Of a stretch of 64,000 nucleotides of DNA, positions 8,920 through 17,763 are shown one piece after another. A program made the position numbers and the translations under genes. The stretch is taken from contig NZ_CP079110.1 of NCBI RefSeq assembly GCF_019357495.1, positions 620,001 to 684,000 of the forward strand. Direction: 5' to 3'. The notes beneath the pieces are model-generated. The model was not told where the DNA came from. It worked only from the letters and a program-made list of their open reading frames with translations, and did not search any database. The stretch is from Nosocomiicoccus ampullae. Lineage in GTDB: Bacteria; Bacillota; Bacilli; Staphylococcales; Salinicoccaceae. Every line of letters starts with the position of its first letter. The first letter of the stretch is position 1.

Positions 8920-10125
8920 TTGAGTGGTAAATTATATGAGTTAAAAGATCATTGGATGTTAATCATTGCTTTAATGCTTGTTGCTTCCATTTTACGTGCG
9001 CCGATTACGTCTGTCGGACCAGTAGTTGATCAAATTAGAGATGCATTAAATATTTCAAATACAGTCGCGGGATTACTGACAACGATTCCTTTACTAATAT
9101 TTGGTGTTGTGTCTCCATACATACCAAGACTTGTTCGAAAGTTTTCAATCAATCACGTCATATTTTATTCATTAATTATTATATTATGTGGACTCGTCAT
9201 TCGTAATCTATCGAGTGTAGAATGGTTTATATTAGGAACTATTATTATTGGATTAGGTATTGCGGTCGGTAACGTAACAATTCCAAGTTACGTGAAGCTT
9301 CGATTTCCACTTCATATAGGTCTAGTTACTGGATTATACGGTGCAGTTATGAACGCTATGGCGGGTGTTGGTGGTGGTTTATCAGTACCATTATCTGAAA
9401 CAAGTGCGTATGGTTATAAACTATCATTATCTATTTGGATAATCTTAACAGTTATAGCTATTTTATTTTGGATTAAACAATTAAACGCTCAGAAATATGA
9501 AGCACAATATATTGATGAAGGTGCAGTTACACTAACAATTAAAGACTTACTTAAATCGAGAATCGCATGGGGTGTCGCACTTAGTTTTGGATTACAATCT
9601 ATGATTTTTTACAGTGTCGTTGCGTGGATACCGACAATTTTAGTATCCCAAGGATTAACATTTAAAACAGCTGGGTATTACTTTATGTTTGCACAGTTCA
9701 TACAAGTTCCGATTGCGTTTATATACCCTCAATTTGTTGAAAGTGTAAAAAATAAAAGGATTCCTGTAGTTATAATATTTGTTGCTTTTGTTACAGGATT
9801 TAGTTTAATGTTTGTTGAAAATAAAATAGTACTACTATTTGCAATGCTAATCATGGGTGTCGGCGTCGGTGCTGCATTTTTAACATGTATGGTCTTTTTC
9901 TCTTTAAAAGCAAATACATATGACGGTAGTATGATGCTGTCTGGATTCTCACAATCCATTGGATACGTGATTGCGGCAAGTGGACCACTTATTATGGGAG
10001 TTATTCAAGACTACATTCAAAATGAAATCATTAACATTTATATTTTCATCGCGTTAAGTATAATAGTATTTATAACATTAATGATTGCAGCTGAAGATAA
10101 AACTGTCGAAGAAACGATTAAATAA
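8920..10125 (+). CDS. MFS transporter, CynX/NimT type
   Basis: A 401-residue integral membrane protein with about 12 hydrophobic segments in two halves, the layout of the major facilitator superfamily. The start region LRAPITSVGPVVDQI and the loop PYIPRLVRKF are typical of the CynX/NimT (cyanate/nitroimidazole-type) branch. Start is TTG with AAAGGAG eight bases upstream. Substrate unknown. The stop is followed by the SelO gene after 13 bases, so the two are likely one operon. Confidence 0.85.
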   Translation: MSGKLYELKDHWMLIIALMLVASILRAPITSVGPVVDQIRDALNISNTVAGLLTTIPLLIFGVVSPYIPRLVRKFSINHVIFYSLIIILCGLVIRNLSSVEWFILGTIIIGLGIAVGNVTIPSYVKLRFPLHIGLVTGLYGAVMNAMAGVGGGLSVPLSETSAYGYKLSLSIWIILTVIAILFWIKQLNAQKYEAQYIDEGAVTLTIKDLLKSRIAWGVALSFGLQSMIFYSVVAWIPTILVSQGLTFKTAGYYFMFAQFIQVPIAFIYPQFVESVKNKRIPVVIIFVAFVTGFSLMFVENKIVLLFAMLIMGVGVGAAFLTCMVFFSLKANTYDGSMMLSGFSQSIGYVIAASGPLIMGVIQDYIQNEIINIYIFIALSIIVFITLMIAAEDKTVEETIK

Positions 10126-10138
10126 AGAGGTAGATATA

Positions 10139-11473
10139 ATGTATAGCTACACATATTTAAATAATAGTGAAGTGTTTTATGAAGAGCATTCACCAGTGAA
10201 TTATGAATATAAAGAAAGATTATTTAACGTACCTTTAGGTCGTAAATTTAATTTTAATAATGCTTCTGATATTTTTAAAAATCAACGTACTCCATTTTCT
10301 CAAAGTTATTTTGGTCACCAATTTGGGAGTCCAGTTATTTTAGGTGATGGAAGACAAATTATTTTAGGCGAAGCGCTATTGGACAATTCTTACGTTGATA
10401 TTGCAGTGAAAGGAAGCGGACCGACAAAGTATTCACGTGGCGGTGATGGTTTATTACCACTAAACGCAGCAATTAAAGAATATATTTATTCTGAGTTTTT
10501 ATATAACATTAATATTCCAACAACGAGAAGTCTCGCACTATTAGAAACGACAGAAATTGCTGAACGAGAAGCTGATAAAATAGCAGCACTGCTTATCAGA
10601 GTTGCGAATTCCCATCTACGTGTTGGAACAATTCAGTTTGGAAAAATCGCTGGAGAACCGTATTTAAAAGAGATCATTGATTACTCTATAAATAGACATT
10701 ATTCATACCTCAGTGAATTAGAAAATAATGTAAAATACAAAAAGTTTTTTGAAATGGTCGTTAGAAAACAAGCAGAACTCGTGGCAATGTGGCAAAGTGC
10801 TGGATTCGTGCATGGAGTTATGAATACAGATAACGTAACAATTGACGGTTCGACAATTGATTTTGGGCCATGTGCATTTATAGAAACATATGACCAAAAT
10901 GCAGTATTTAGTCAAATCGATCAGCAAGGAAGATATCGCTTTTCAAATCAAGCAAAGATTATGCATTGGAATTTAAGTAAACTTGGTGAGGCTATGATTA
11001 CTTTATTTAGCGATGATGAAAAAGAAGCGGTGGAAATAGCACAATCTGTTCTCGATGAATTTCCATTAATTTATAACCGAAAATGGTTTATGTTAATGGG
11101 AGAAAAAATTGGAGTTGAACAGATTGATTATAATAGTGAGACAGACCAGAAAATGATTATTGAATTTTTAAAGGAAATCGAAACTAGACAATTAGATTAT
11201 ACGAATACGTTTAGACAACTAGCTCTTGGTAGATTAGATTTCACACCAAATTACGGTGATCATTCTGTCAATTTTGATTTAATGAAAAAGAAAAATCCGT
11301 CATTTGTACCAAGACATCATACAGTTTTAAACGCGATAGAAGAAGCATTAAACGGGGACTACAATAAAGTCCATGAAATGCTTAAAGCATGTACTAAACC
11401 ATTTAATGATAATGTACCGGAGTACTTAAAAGAGTCAAAAGGAAATAACTTTTATACGACGTGTGGTACGTAA
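10139..11473 (+). CDS. selO: protein adenylyltransferase SelO (YdiU family)
   Basis: SelO is a pseudokinase-fold enzyme that transfers AMP to Ser/Thr/Tyr of target proteins, linked in other bacteria to redox stress. Seen here: VKGSGPTKYSRGGDG, EYIYSEFLYNINIPTTRSLALLET, SHLRVGTIQFG, HGVMNTDNVTIDGSTIDFGPCAFIE and QGRYRFSNQ. A longer frame from 10085 would overlap the transporter; ATG at 10139 with AAAGAGGTAG upstream is preferred and gives 444 residues. That is shorter than usual (about 480–490), mostly in the middle to C-terminal part. The protein ends TTCGT, keeping the C-terminal cysteine known in this family to form a regulatory disulfide. Confidence 0.92.
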   Translation: MYSYTYLNNSEVFYEEHSPVNYEYKERLFNVPLGRKFNFNNASDIFKNQRTPFSQSYFGHQFGSPVILGDGRQIILGEALLDNSYVDIAVKGSGPTKYSRGGDGLLPLNAAIKEYIYSEFLYNINIPTTRSLALLETTEIAEREADKIAALLIRVANSHLRVGTIQFGKIAGEPYLKEIIDYSINRHYSYLSELENNVKYKKFFEMVVRKQAELVAMWQSAGFVHGVMNTDNVTIDGSTIDFGPCAFIETYDQNAVFSQIDQQGRYRFSNQAKIMHWNLSKLGEAMITLFSDDEKEAVEIAQSVLDEFPLIYNRKWFMLMGEKIGVEQIDYNSETDQKMIIEFLKEIETRQLDYTNTFRQLALGRLDFTPNYGDHSVNFDLMKKKNPSFVPRHHTVLNAIEEALNGDYNKVHEMLKACTKPFNDNVPEYLKESKGNNFYTTCGT

Positions 11474-11489
11474 AACTTAATTAGGTAAT

Positions 11490-11533
11490 AAAAATACTCC
11501 TAAACTAGACTTCTAGTTTAGGAGTATTTTTTA
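11490..11533. terminator. bidirectional terminator between selO and ykvI copy 1
   Basis: A perfect 17-bp stem (AATACTCCTAAACTAGA and its complement) around a 2-base spacer, A-rich on one side and T-rich on the other. It serves both convergent genes. Confidence 0.93.
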
Positions 11534-12619
11534 TTCTTCATCTTCTGTATTGTCATAATAAGGTGAACGCTGTACTTTCTTTCTTATCCATAACACAAAG
11601 TATCCAATTGCAATAATAATTCCTAAATATCCATATAATGGATAGAATATGTTAATTAACGTAACAAATCCAATGCGTGTTAAAAAGAATGCAACGACCA
11701 TTAGAATGATCATCAATGTAACGTATGATTTACTCTTAAAATCAGTAAATCTAACGAGTACAGCATACATTAAAGCGACTACTGTATTGTAAATTAAAAT
11801 AATAATAATGATAGAGTATATCGAACCAAACCACGGGTGTACAGCATCCGCGACGACTAATGCTGGCACATCTTTAGTTACAGCAGCGTCCATGTTTAAT
11901 AATAAACTTCCATTCAAGAGGAGTAGTAAAATAAGTACAAACAAACCACCGAGTAATGATCCATCTTTAACGACATCATATAGTCTCGTATCTGATCCCA
12001 TAATCGTAATAAAACTATATCCGACACCGAACATTAGTCCCGCATAGACTACCGCATCAATCCACCAAATATTCCAAGGAGGGACAGTAGAATCCGCGTA
12101 TGTAGCACCCTCAGAAATTGACATATCTGCAGTCGAAAAGGCATATATAGACATAACAGTTACCATAATTAAAAGAATTGGTGTTGCGATACCGAGTAAG
12201 TTAATAATTTTATCAAAATCTAACATTAACGTAATTGAAACGAGTACAATCAGTACGATTGTACCCATCCAAGTCGGTAGACCAAAACTTTCATTTAAGT
12301 TACTACCACCACCAGCGAGCATTATGAAGCTCGTGACGAACATAAAAAAGACGAGAGAATAGTCGAGAATACGACCGACTACATTACCAAATAACTTATT
12401 TAGAGTTAACTCATGTGACTCAACGTCGTATATGTACCCGACTTTAGCAATTTGTCTAAAAATAAACGTCATAATTAAAACAGATAAAATAATAGATATG
12501 AAGCTCGCCATTCCATTATTCGTAAAAAATTGCATAATTTCTTGGCCAGTTGCAAATCCGGCACCGATAACGATACCACAATATGCAAAGGCAAATTTAA
12601 ATAGTTCCTTAATATTCAA
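11531..12619 (-). CDS. YkvI-type membrane transporter-like protein, copy 1
   Basis: A 362-residue, roughly 10-helix membrane protein of the uncharacterised YkvI family (APC/NSS-like fold). The signature GAGFATGQEIMQFF in the first helix is the broken-helix substrate/ion region expected for that fold. Also visible: GGGSNLNESFG, VPPWNIWWIDA, SFITIMGSDTRLYD. Start is TTG, chosen because AGGAG lies eight to nine bases upstream and because the neighbouring copy has the same start. It is very similar along its length to the gene at 13056–14144 and both are 362 residues, so the pair arose by tandem duplication. It has its own promoter (12649–12676). Substrate unknown. Confidence 0.85.
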   Translation of the reverse strand: MNIKELFKFAFAYCGIVIGAGFATGQEIMQFFTNNGMASFISIILSVLIMTFIFRQIAKVGYIYDVESHELTLNKLFGNVVGRILDYSLVFFMFVTSFIMLAGGGSNLNESFGLPTWMGTIVLIVLVSITLMLDFDKIINLLGIATPILLIMVTVMSIYAFSTADMSISEGATYADSTVPPWNIWWIDAVVYAGLMFGVGYSFITIMGSDTRLYDVVKDGSLLGGLFVLILLLLLNGSLLLNMDAAVTKDVPALVVADAVHPWFGSIYSIIIIILIYNTVVALMYAVLVRFTDFKSKSYVTLMIILMVVAFFLTRIGFVTLINIFYPLYGYLGIIIAIGYFVLWIRKKVQRSPYYDNTEDEE

Positions 12620-12648
12620 AAAAACAACTCCTACCTATATATAAATTT

Positions 12649-12676
12649 ATTATACAATAAGATATAGTTGTGTAAA
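12649..12676 (-). promoter_or_regulatory. promoter of ykvI copy 1
   Basis: On the minus strand: TTTACA, 16 bases, TATAAT, ending about 30 bases before the TTG start. The second copy has the same -35, spacing and -10, with AAACTTTACA shared. Confidence 0.75.
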
Positions 12677-12806
12677 GTTTACAATTACTTTTTATATAAC
12701 TTTTAACCATCTTTGCGTTTAATAAATATAATAAAAAATCTATTTAACCAGATAGATAAGATTAATGTGTAAAAATATATAGTATTTTATCCGCAGTTAA
12801 ATCGTA

Positions 12807-12957
12807 CGTTAACGCAAATTGATTTTACGTTAAAGAGTGTTTACTTTCATTGACAATTATAGCGGATACGTTAACGAATCACATACCATGTTGACACAAA
12901 TCCGATTTGCATTAATAGATGAAAAAAACATTAATGCAAATTGATTTTACGTTAACG
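12807..12957. repeat. array of CRTTAAYG-type palindromes and a 25-bp direct repeat
   Basis: The gap 12620–13055 (436 bases) holds no gene. It contains the palindromic octamer CGTTAACG at 12807, 12869 and 12950, CATTAATG at 12929, and one-mismatch versions at 12828 (CGTTAAAG) and 12910 (CATTAATA). Start-to-start distances are 21, 41, 41, 19 and 21, close to multiples of two helical turns. Around the sites at 12809–12833 and 12931–12955 a 25-base direct repeat is shared with one mismatch (core GCAAATTGATTTTACG). The array lies 130–310 bases upstream of the ykvI copy 1 promoter. Confidence 0.7.
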
Positions 12958-13023
12958 AATGAGTAAATAGTTTAATGAAAAATAAACTCTATGAAATTAA
13001 ACAATAGTTCATTATAAAATAAA

Positions 13024-13050
13024 AAGCCTATCCAATTACTGGATAGGCTA
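13024..13050 (-). terminator. terminator of ykvI copy 2
   Basis: Stem AGCCTATCC / GGATAGGCT around a 7-base loop, with a T run on the minus strand. Confidence 0.85.
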
Positions 13051-13055
13051 AATAC

Positions 13056-14144
13056 TTAATCTTCAATATTTGTACGATCGTAATATTTTGAACGCTGTAC
13101 TTTCTTTCTAATCCATAATACAAAGAATCCTAGACCGACGATAATTCCTAGATATCCATATAATGGATAGAAAATATTAATTAATTCTACGAATCCAATT
13201 CTCGTAAATAGGAATGCAACGACCATTAATATTGCTAATAGTATTGCATAATTTTTACTTCTTGCTTTTGTAAATCTAACAAGTACAGCATACATTAACG
13301 CAACTACAGTGTTGTAAATCAGTACGATTATAACGATAGAGTAGATAGATCCAAACAATGGATGTACCGCATTAGCAACGACTAGTGCAGGGATGTCTTT
13401 AGTGACTGCAATATCCATATTTAACAGTAATCCACCATTTAATAGTAGCATTAAAATAAGTACAAATAATCCACCGAGTAATGATCCTCTTTTAACTACT
13501 TCATAAAGTCTAGTGTCAGAGCCCATAATCGTAATGAAACTAAATCCAACGCCGTACATTAGCCCGGCATATACAGTTGCGTCAATCCACCAGACGTTCC
13601 AAGGTGGAACAGATGAATCTGCATATTTAGCACCTTCAACAACTGAAAGATCTGCATTAATAAATGCAAAAATTGTCATGAAGATTACCATAATTAAAAG
13701 AATAGGTGTAGCGATACCAAGTAAGTTAATAATTCTATCAAACTTTAGCATTAATGTAATTGAGACTAATATAATCATAACGATTGATCCAACCCAAGTA
13801 GGCATACCGAAACTTTCATTTAAGTTACTTCCGCCCCCTGCAATCATTACAAAACACGTCACATACATAAAGAATACTAATGCGTAGTCTAAAAATGTTC
13901 CGAAGTATTTTCCAAATAATTTTATAAGAGGTAACTCATGGGAATCAACATCATATAAATAGCCAACTTTTGCAGATTGTCTAAATACAAAAGTTACCAT
14001 TAAGACAGCAAGAACAATTCCTGCAAAACTCATAATCCCATCATTTGTAAAGAACTGCATAATCTCTTGACCTGTCGCAAAACCAGCACCGATAACGATA
14101 CCGCAGTATGCGAAAGCAAACTTCAAGAGTTCTTTAATATTCAA
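13056..14144 (-). CDS. YkvI-type membrane transporter-like protein, copy 2
   Basis: A tandem paralogue of the gene at 11531, 362 residues when started at the TTG at 14144. An ATG nine codons upstream is possible but the sequence AAAGGGAG sits between the two, ideally placed for the TTG. The same motifs appear: GAGFATGQEIMQFF, GGGSNLNESFG, VPPWNVWWIDA, GFSFITIMGSDTRLYE. Differences are scattered along the protein rather than clustered, so both copies look functional. It is separated from copy 1 by its own terminator and has its own promoter, so the two can be regulated independently. Confidence 0.85.
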   Translation of the reverse strand: MNIKELLKFAFAYCGIVIGAGFATGQEIMQFFTNDGIMSFAGIVLAVLMVTFVFRQSAKVGYLYDVDSHELPLIKLFGKYFGTFLDYALVFFMYVTCFVMIAGGGSNLNESFGMPTWVGSIVMIILVSITLMLKFDRIINLLGIATPILLIMVIFMTIFAFINADLSVVEGAKYADSSVPPWNVWWIDATVYAGLMYGVGFSFITIMGSDTRLYEVVKRGSLLGGLFVLILMLLLNGGLLLNMDIAVTKDIPALVVANAVHPLFGSIYSIVIIVLIYNTVVALMYAVLVRFTKARSKNYAILLAILMVVAFLFTRIGFVELINIFYPLYGYLGIIVGLGFFVLWIRKKVQRSKYYDRTNIED

Positions 14145-14177
14145 TTGATCATCTCCCTTTTGTGAATACATTTGATG

Positions 14178-14205
14178 ATTATACAGTACGTAGGGTAGAT
14201 GTAAA
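14178..14205 (-). promoter_or_regulatory. promoter of ykvI copy 2
   Basis: Minus strand: TTTACA, 16 bases, TATAAT, the same layout as the promoter of copy 1. Confidence 0.75.
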
Positions 14206-14210
14206 GTTTA

Positions 14211-14261
14211 ATATTACACTATATAAGAGATAGGTGTATCATAATTTCTATAGTGTAATAT
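14211..14261. repeat. 13-bp inverted repeat upstream of ykvI copy 2
   Basis: ATATTACACTATA at 14211–14223 and its exact complement TATAGTGTAATAT at 14249–14261, 25 bases apart. The near arm starts 5 bases from the -35 box. There is no T run, so this is not a terminator. It is a likely regulator site, perhaps a pair of sites brought together by looping or dimers. Confidence 0.6.
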
Positions 14262-14306
14262 TTGTCCGAAATTATAAAAATGATAGCGTATTTATGACAA
14301 CAATAA

Positions 14307-14342
14307 AAAATGATAAACATATCAATGAATGTTTATCATTTT
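14307..14342 (-). terminator. terminator of lexA
   Basis: Stem AAAATGATAAACAT / ATGTTTATCATTTT around an 8-base loop. The minus strand has a T-rich tail. It is almost symmetrical and may act in both directions. Confidence 0.85.
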
Positions 14343-14350
14343 AATAAGTA

Positions 14351-14965
14351 TTAAAGTTCACGATAAAGACCAATCACTTTTCCTAAGACAGTCACTGAGT
14401 CTAGAATAATCGGTGCCATTGTACTATTTTCAGGTTGAAGTCTATAATAACCTTTTTCCTTGTAAAAACGTTTCACTGTTGCTTCGTTGTCATCGTTCAT
14501 TGCGACGATGATTTCACCGTTATGCGCGATATTTTGCTTTCTAACGATTACTTTATCTCCGTCGTGAATTCCCGCTTCAATCATACTATCACCAACAACT
14601 GATAATAGGAATACCTCACTATTATGACCAGCAGTTAAATGCTCTGGTAATGGAAAATACTCTTCAACGTTTTCAACGGCTGTGATTGGTAAGCCTGCCG
14701 TTACTTTACCGAGAACTGGTGCGTGAATGACCTCAACTTTTTGTTCAAGTTCTTGACTGACAACTTCAATTGCTCTTGGTTTTGTACGATCTCTTTTAAT
14801 ATAACCTTTTTCTTCTAGTTTACTTAAGTGACCGTGAACTGTTGAACTTGACTGAAGACCAATCGCATTTCCAATTTCACGAACACTTGGCGGATAACCT
14901 TTTTCATTGACACATTCTTTTATATATTTCAGTACTTCTTTTTGACGCGTAGTTAGTTGTTCCAT
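14351..14965 (-). CDS. lexA: SOS repressor LexA
   Basis: LexA represses DNA-damage genes until RecA filaments trigger self-cleavage. The 204-residue protein has an N-terminal winged helix (residues 1–65, with the [21 protein letters not shown] recognition helix region). The scissile Ala90-Gly91 lies in KVTAGLP; the catalytic Ser127 is in VGDSMIEAG and Lys165 in ATVKRFY. It diverges from sosA, and three LexA boxes lie between them, so the gene is autoregulated. A GGAGGA ribosome site precedes the ATG. The arrangement lexA/sosA–DUF896–tkt is that of Staphylococcus. Confidence 0.97.
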   Translation of the reverse strand: MEQLTTRQKEVLKYIKECVNEKGYPPSVREIGNAIGLQSSSTVHGHLSKLEEKGYIKRDRTKPRAIEVVSQELEQKVEVIHAPVLGKVTAGLPITAVENVEEYFPLPEHLTAGHNSEVFLLSVVGDSMIEAGIHDGDKVIVRKQNIAHNGEIIVAMNDDNEATVKRFYKEKGYYRLQPENSTMAPIILDSVTVLGKVIGLYREL

Positions 14966-15021
14966 AATAAATCCTCCGAATTATGAATTAGCTTAATTTT
15001 AACATATTTAATATAATGCTA

Positions 15022-15092
15022 CAAACATTTGTTCGTAAATCATTGACAACGAACACGTGTTCTATTATCATATAAATACAAACAAATGTTCT
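15022..15092. promoter_or_regulatory. three LexA (SOS) boxes in the lexA–sosA intergenic region
   Basis: Gram-positive SOS boxes follow CGAACRNRYGTTYC. Found: CAAACATTTGTTCG at 15022–15035 (lexA side), CGAACACGTGTTCT at 15050–15063 (full match to the GAAC-N4-GTTC core), and CAAACAAATGTTCT at 15079–15092. The middle box fills the spacer of a sosA promoter (TTGACA 15043–15048, 17 bases, TATCAT 15066–15071). The third lies directly before the sosA ribosome binding site. Confidence 0.9.
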
Positions 15093-15108
15093 AGGAGATG
15101 TGTTATAT

Positions 15109-15312
15109 ATGGTCAAACAAGAACAAGTCACTATTACTATTATTACTATAGTCCTTATCGCTCTAAGCTTATATTTCTTAGTCGATTTTTATATAAATGC
15201 ACCACTATACGATATCGATCAGCCAATTGGAATTTCTCAAGCAGCAACTACTTTTCACGAATTTTCACCGAACATAGATACGAACAGTAACGTTGAAATA
15301 GTTTCTAAGTAA
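15109..15312 (+). CDS. sosA: SOS-induced cell division inhibitor SosA
   Basis: SosA is the staphylococcal counterpart of YneA/SulA and blocks division during SOS. This 67-residue protein has a short charged N-terminus, one transmembrane helix (about residues 8–27, rich in Ile, Thr and Leu) and an extracellular tail of about 40 residues; there is no LysM domain, unlike Bacillus YneA. A GTG at 15100 is in frame, but ATG at 15109 with AGGAG 11 bases upstream is preferred. Identification rests on size, topology, position opposite lexA and the SOS boxes rather than on strong sequence identity. Confidence 0.85.
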   Translation: MVKQEQVTITIITIVLIALSLYFLVDFYINAPLYDIDQPIGISQAATTFHEFSPNIDTNSNVEIVSK

Positions 15313-15348
15313 TACTGATATATAGTAAACAGATAATATATGATATTT

Positions 15349-15381
15349 ACGCATCGGCAATATAGCCGAATGCGTTTTTTT
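15349..15381 (+). terminator. terminator after sosA
   Basis: Stem ACGCAT-CGGC / GCCG-A-ATGCGT with one bulge, followed by seven Ts. Confidence 0.8.
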
Positions 15382-15413
15382 ATGGTAAATTTAAAGTGAA
15401 AGGATTGATCATC

Positions 15414-15650
15414 ATGTTAGATGATAAAAAACTAACTAGACTGAATGAATTGGCGAAGTTAAAACGTGAAGAAAAGATTACAAAAGATGAGTTAGATGAG
15501 TTAAACTCACTTCGCGGTGAGTATTTAAAAAACTTTAGAAAAAGTTTTAAATCACAACTCGAAAATTCTAAAGTAATTGACCCTGAAGGTAATGACGTAA
15601 CGCCACAAAAAGTTAAAGATATTCAAAATAGTAAGAAAAACAAGAAATAG
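15414..15650 (+). CDS. DUF896 family protein (YnzC-like)
   Basis: A 78-residue, highly charged helical protein (about 79 residues in S. aureus), starting MLDDKKLTRLNELAKLKRE and containing EYLKNFRKSFKSQL and DPEGNDVTP, the DUF896 hallmarks. ATG at 15414 is preferred over GTG at 15396 because GAAAGGA lies nine bases before it. Bacillus YnzC is known as a two-helix hairpin protein expressed in the SOS yneA operon. Here a terminator separates it from sosA, so read-through or an own promoter is needed. Molecular role unknown. Confidence 0.88.
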   Translation: MLDDKKLTRLNELAKLKREEKITKDELDELNSLRGEYLKNFRKSFKSQLENSKVIDPEGNDVTPQKVKDIQNSKKNKK

Positions 15651-15671
15651 ATTAAGGAGACTTTATTTTTT

Positions 15672-17657
15672 ATGACTTTTGATCAGACTGACCAACTTGT
15701 TGTTAATTCAATTCGTGCTTTATCAATTGATGCGATTGAAAAAGCAAATTCAGGACACCCTGGGCTTCCAATGGGTGCGGCACCAATGGCTTATACACTT
15801 TGGAAAGAACATTTAAACTTTAACCCAAACTCAGTGAAATGGTTCAATAGAGACCGCTTCATTTTAAGTGCGGGACACGGAAGTATGCTGTTATATAGTT
15901 TACTTCACTTTGCAGACGTAATTTCAATGGATGACATTAAAGAGTTCCGCCAATATGAGTCAAGAACACCTGGACACCCAGAATTTAAACATACTGATGG
16001 TGTAGAGATTACAACAGGCCCACTTGGACAAGGGTTTGCAATGAGTGTTGGTATGGCGATGGCAGAAAGACATTTAGCTAGTCTATTTAATACAGACGGG
16101 CATGAACTCGTTGACCACTACACTTATGTTTTAGCAAGTGACGGTGACTTAATGGAAGGAATTTCTCATGAAGCAGCATCACTCGCAGGACACTTAGCGC
16201 TAGATAAGTTAATCGTGTTATATGATTCAAACGATATTTCTCTTGACGGAGATTTAGATATGAGTTTCTCTGAAGATATTGAAGGGCGTTTTAAATCATA
16301 TCACTGGGATTACCACCGTGTTGATGATGGTAACGACGTGGATGCAATTAATGAAGCAATTAAAAAAGCAAAAGAATCAGATCAACCATCATTAATTGAA
16401 ATTAAAACAATCATCGGATATGGTTCACCGAACAAACAAGGTAAAAGTGATTCTCACGGTGCACCAATCGGTGAAGATGAAAGAAAAAGTGCATTTGAAC
16501 ATTATGAATTAGATCATTCAAAACAGTTCCATGTTGATGAGTCAGTATATGAAAGATTTGACGAAACGTTAACAGCGCGTGGAGAAAAGTTAGAGCGTGA
16601 ATGGAACGAATTACTTGAAGACTATAAAGAAAAGTATCCTGAAAAATATGAGAAATTTATAAACGCAGTAGAAGGTAAATTACCAGTCGATTACGACATG
16701 AATTTACCAGAATTTGAAGTTGGATCTAAAAAAGCGACACGTGGCAGTTCGAGTGACGTGATTCAACAGCTATCTGAAAATATACCAACATTATTTGGTG
16801 GAGCAGCAGACTTAGCATCTTCAAACAAAACGATGGTCAATAAAGAAGAGGCGTTCTCAAAAGATAATTATAGTGGTAGAAACATCTGGTTTGGTGTCAG
16901 AGAATTCGCAATGGCAGCTGCAGCAAACGGTATGGCAGCACACGGCGCGATCTTACCATACGTTGGTACTTTCTTTGTGTTTAGTGACTACTTAAAACCA
17001 GCTGTACGCTTAAGTGCATTAATGCAGTTACCAGTAACGTACGTATTTACACACGACTCTATCGCAGTCGGTGAAGACGGTCCAACACACGAACCAATCG
17101 AACAACTCGCTGGACTTCGTGCGATTCCAAACTTAAATGTGATTCGTCCAGCAGATGGCAACGAAACACGTGAAGCTTGGAAGCGTGCAGTAGAGTCTAC
17201 AGACACTCCAACAGCACTTGTTTTAACGCGTCAAGATGTTGAAGCATTAGATATCAAAAAAGAGATGCTTGCTGAAGGTGTTAAGCGTGGTGGATACGTT
17301 GCGTATGATAACGGAGATGACGCGATTGTATTTGCGACAGGTAGTGAAGTTGCACTCGCAATTGAAGCGGCAAAAGTATTAAAAGAAAAAGACGTCAACG
17401 TGAAAGTAGTATCTATACCAGATACTGAAACTTTCTTTAGACAAGATAAAGCATATATCGACAGCGTGTTAAATAAACATATTGAAAATAGAACAGCTGT
17501 TGAAATGGCGGCAAGTATCGGATGGGCAAGATTTGTTGGTTTAGATGGTAAGTACTTAACGATCGACACATTCGGTGCAAGTGCGCCTGGTAACGAAGTT
17601 ATGGAAAGATACGGTTACACAGTCGATAACTTAGTTGATATTATTTTAGAAGATTAA
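15672..17657 (+). CDS. tkt: transketolase
   Basis: Transketolase moves two-carbon units between sugar phosphates in the pentose phosphate pathway, using thiamine diphosphate. The 661 residues are standard length. Seen: the N-terminal [33 protein letters not shown], the ThDP/Mg motif [13 protein letters not shown] (here [13 protein letters not shown]), ESRTPGHPE, the pyrimidine-domain [16 protein letters not shown] and the C-terminal GASAPG. A GGAG ribosome site precedes ATG. It follows DUF896 by 21 bases and ends in a terminator. Confidence 0.97.
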   Translation: MTFDQTDQLVVNSIRALSIDAIEKANSGHPGLPMGAAPMAYTLWKEHLNFNPNSVKWFNRDRFILSAGHGSMLLYSLLHFADVISMDDIKEFRQYESRTPGHPEFKHTDGVEITTGPLGQGFAMSVGMAMAERHLASLFNTDGHELVDHYTYVLASDGDLMEGISHEAASLAGHLALDKLIVLYDSNDISLDGDLDMSFSEDIEGRFKSYHWDYHRVDDGNDVDAINEAIKKAKESDQPSLIEIKTIIGYGSPNKQGKSDSHGAPIGEDERKSAFEHYELDHSKQFHVDESVYERFDETLTARGEKLEREWNELLEDYKEKYPEKYEKFINAVEGKLPVDYDMNLPEFEVGSKKATRGSSSDVIQQLSENIPTLFGGAADLASSNKTMVNKEEAFSKDNYSGRNIWFGVREFAMAAAANGMAAHGAILPYVGTFFVFSDYLKPAVRLSALMQLPVTYVFTHDSIAVGEDGPTHEPIEQLAGLRAIPNLNVIRPADGNETREAWKRAVESTDTPTALVLTRQDVEALDIKKEMLAEGVKRGGYVAYDNGDDAIVFATGSEVALAIEAAKVLKEKDVNVKVVSIPDTETFFRQDKAYIDSVLNKHIENRTAVEMAASIGWARFVGLDGKYLTIDTFGASAPGNEVMERYGYTVDNLVDIILED

Positions 17658-17663
17658 TTTAAG

Positions 17664-17694
17664 GCATCCTGCATATTATATGCAGGATGTTTTA
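17664..17694 (+). terminator. terminator after tkt
   Basis: Perfect 11-bp stem CATCCTGCATA / TATGCAGGATG with a 3-base loop and TTTT tail. Confidence 0.88.
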
Positions 17695-17763
17695 AATGCG
17701 TTGAACGATGAAAAAAATTCATGTACAATTAGAATGTTGAAAAAGTGAAAAGAGGTGAGTCAT

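Noticed and set aside
12807-12957. CRISPR-like array
   Set aside because: Repeats are only 8 bases (or 25 bases twice), spacers are irregular and no cas genes are nearby.
15057-15290. 77-codon frame overlapping sosA in another frame
   Set aside because: Tyr/Arg-rich translation without RBS that begins inside the LexA box region. The overlapping frame with a membrane helix and AGGAG is clearly SosA.
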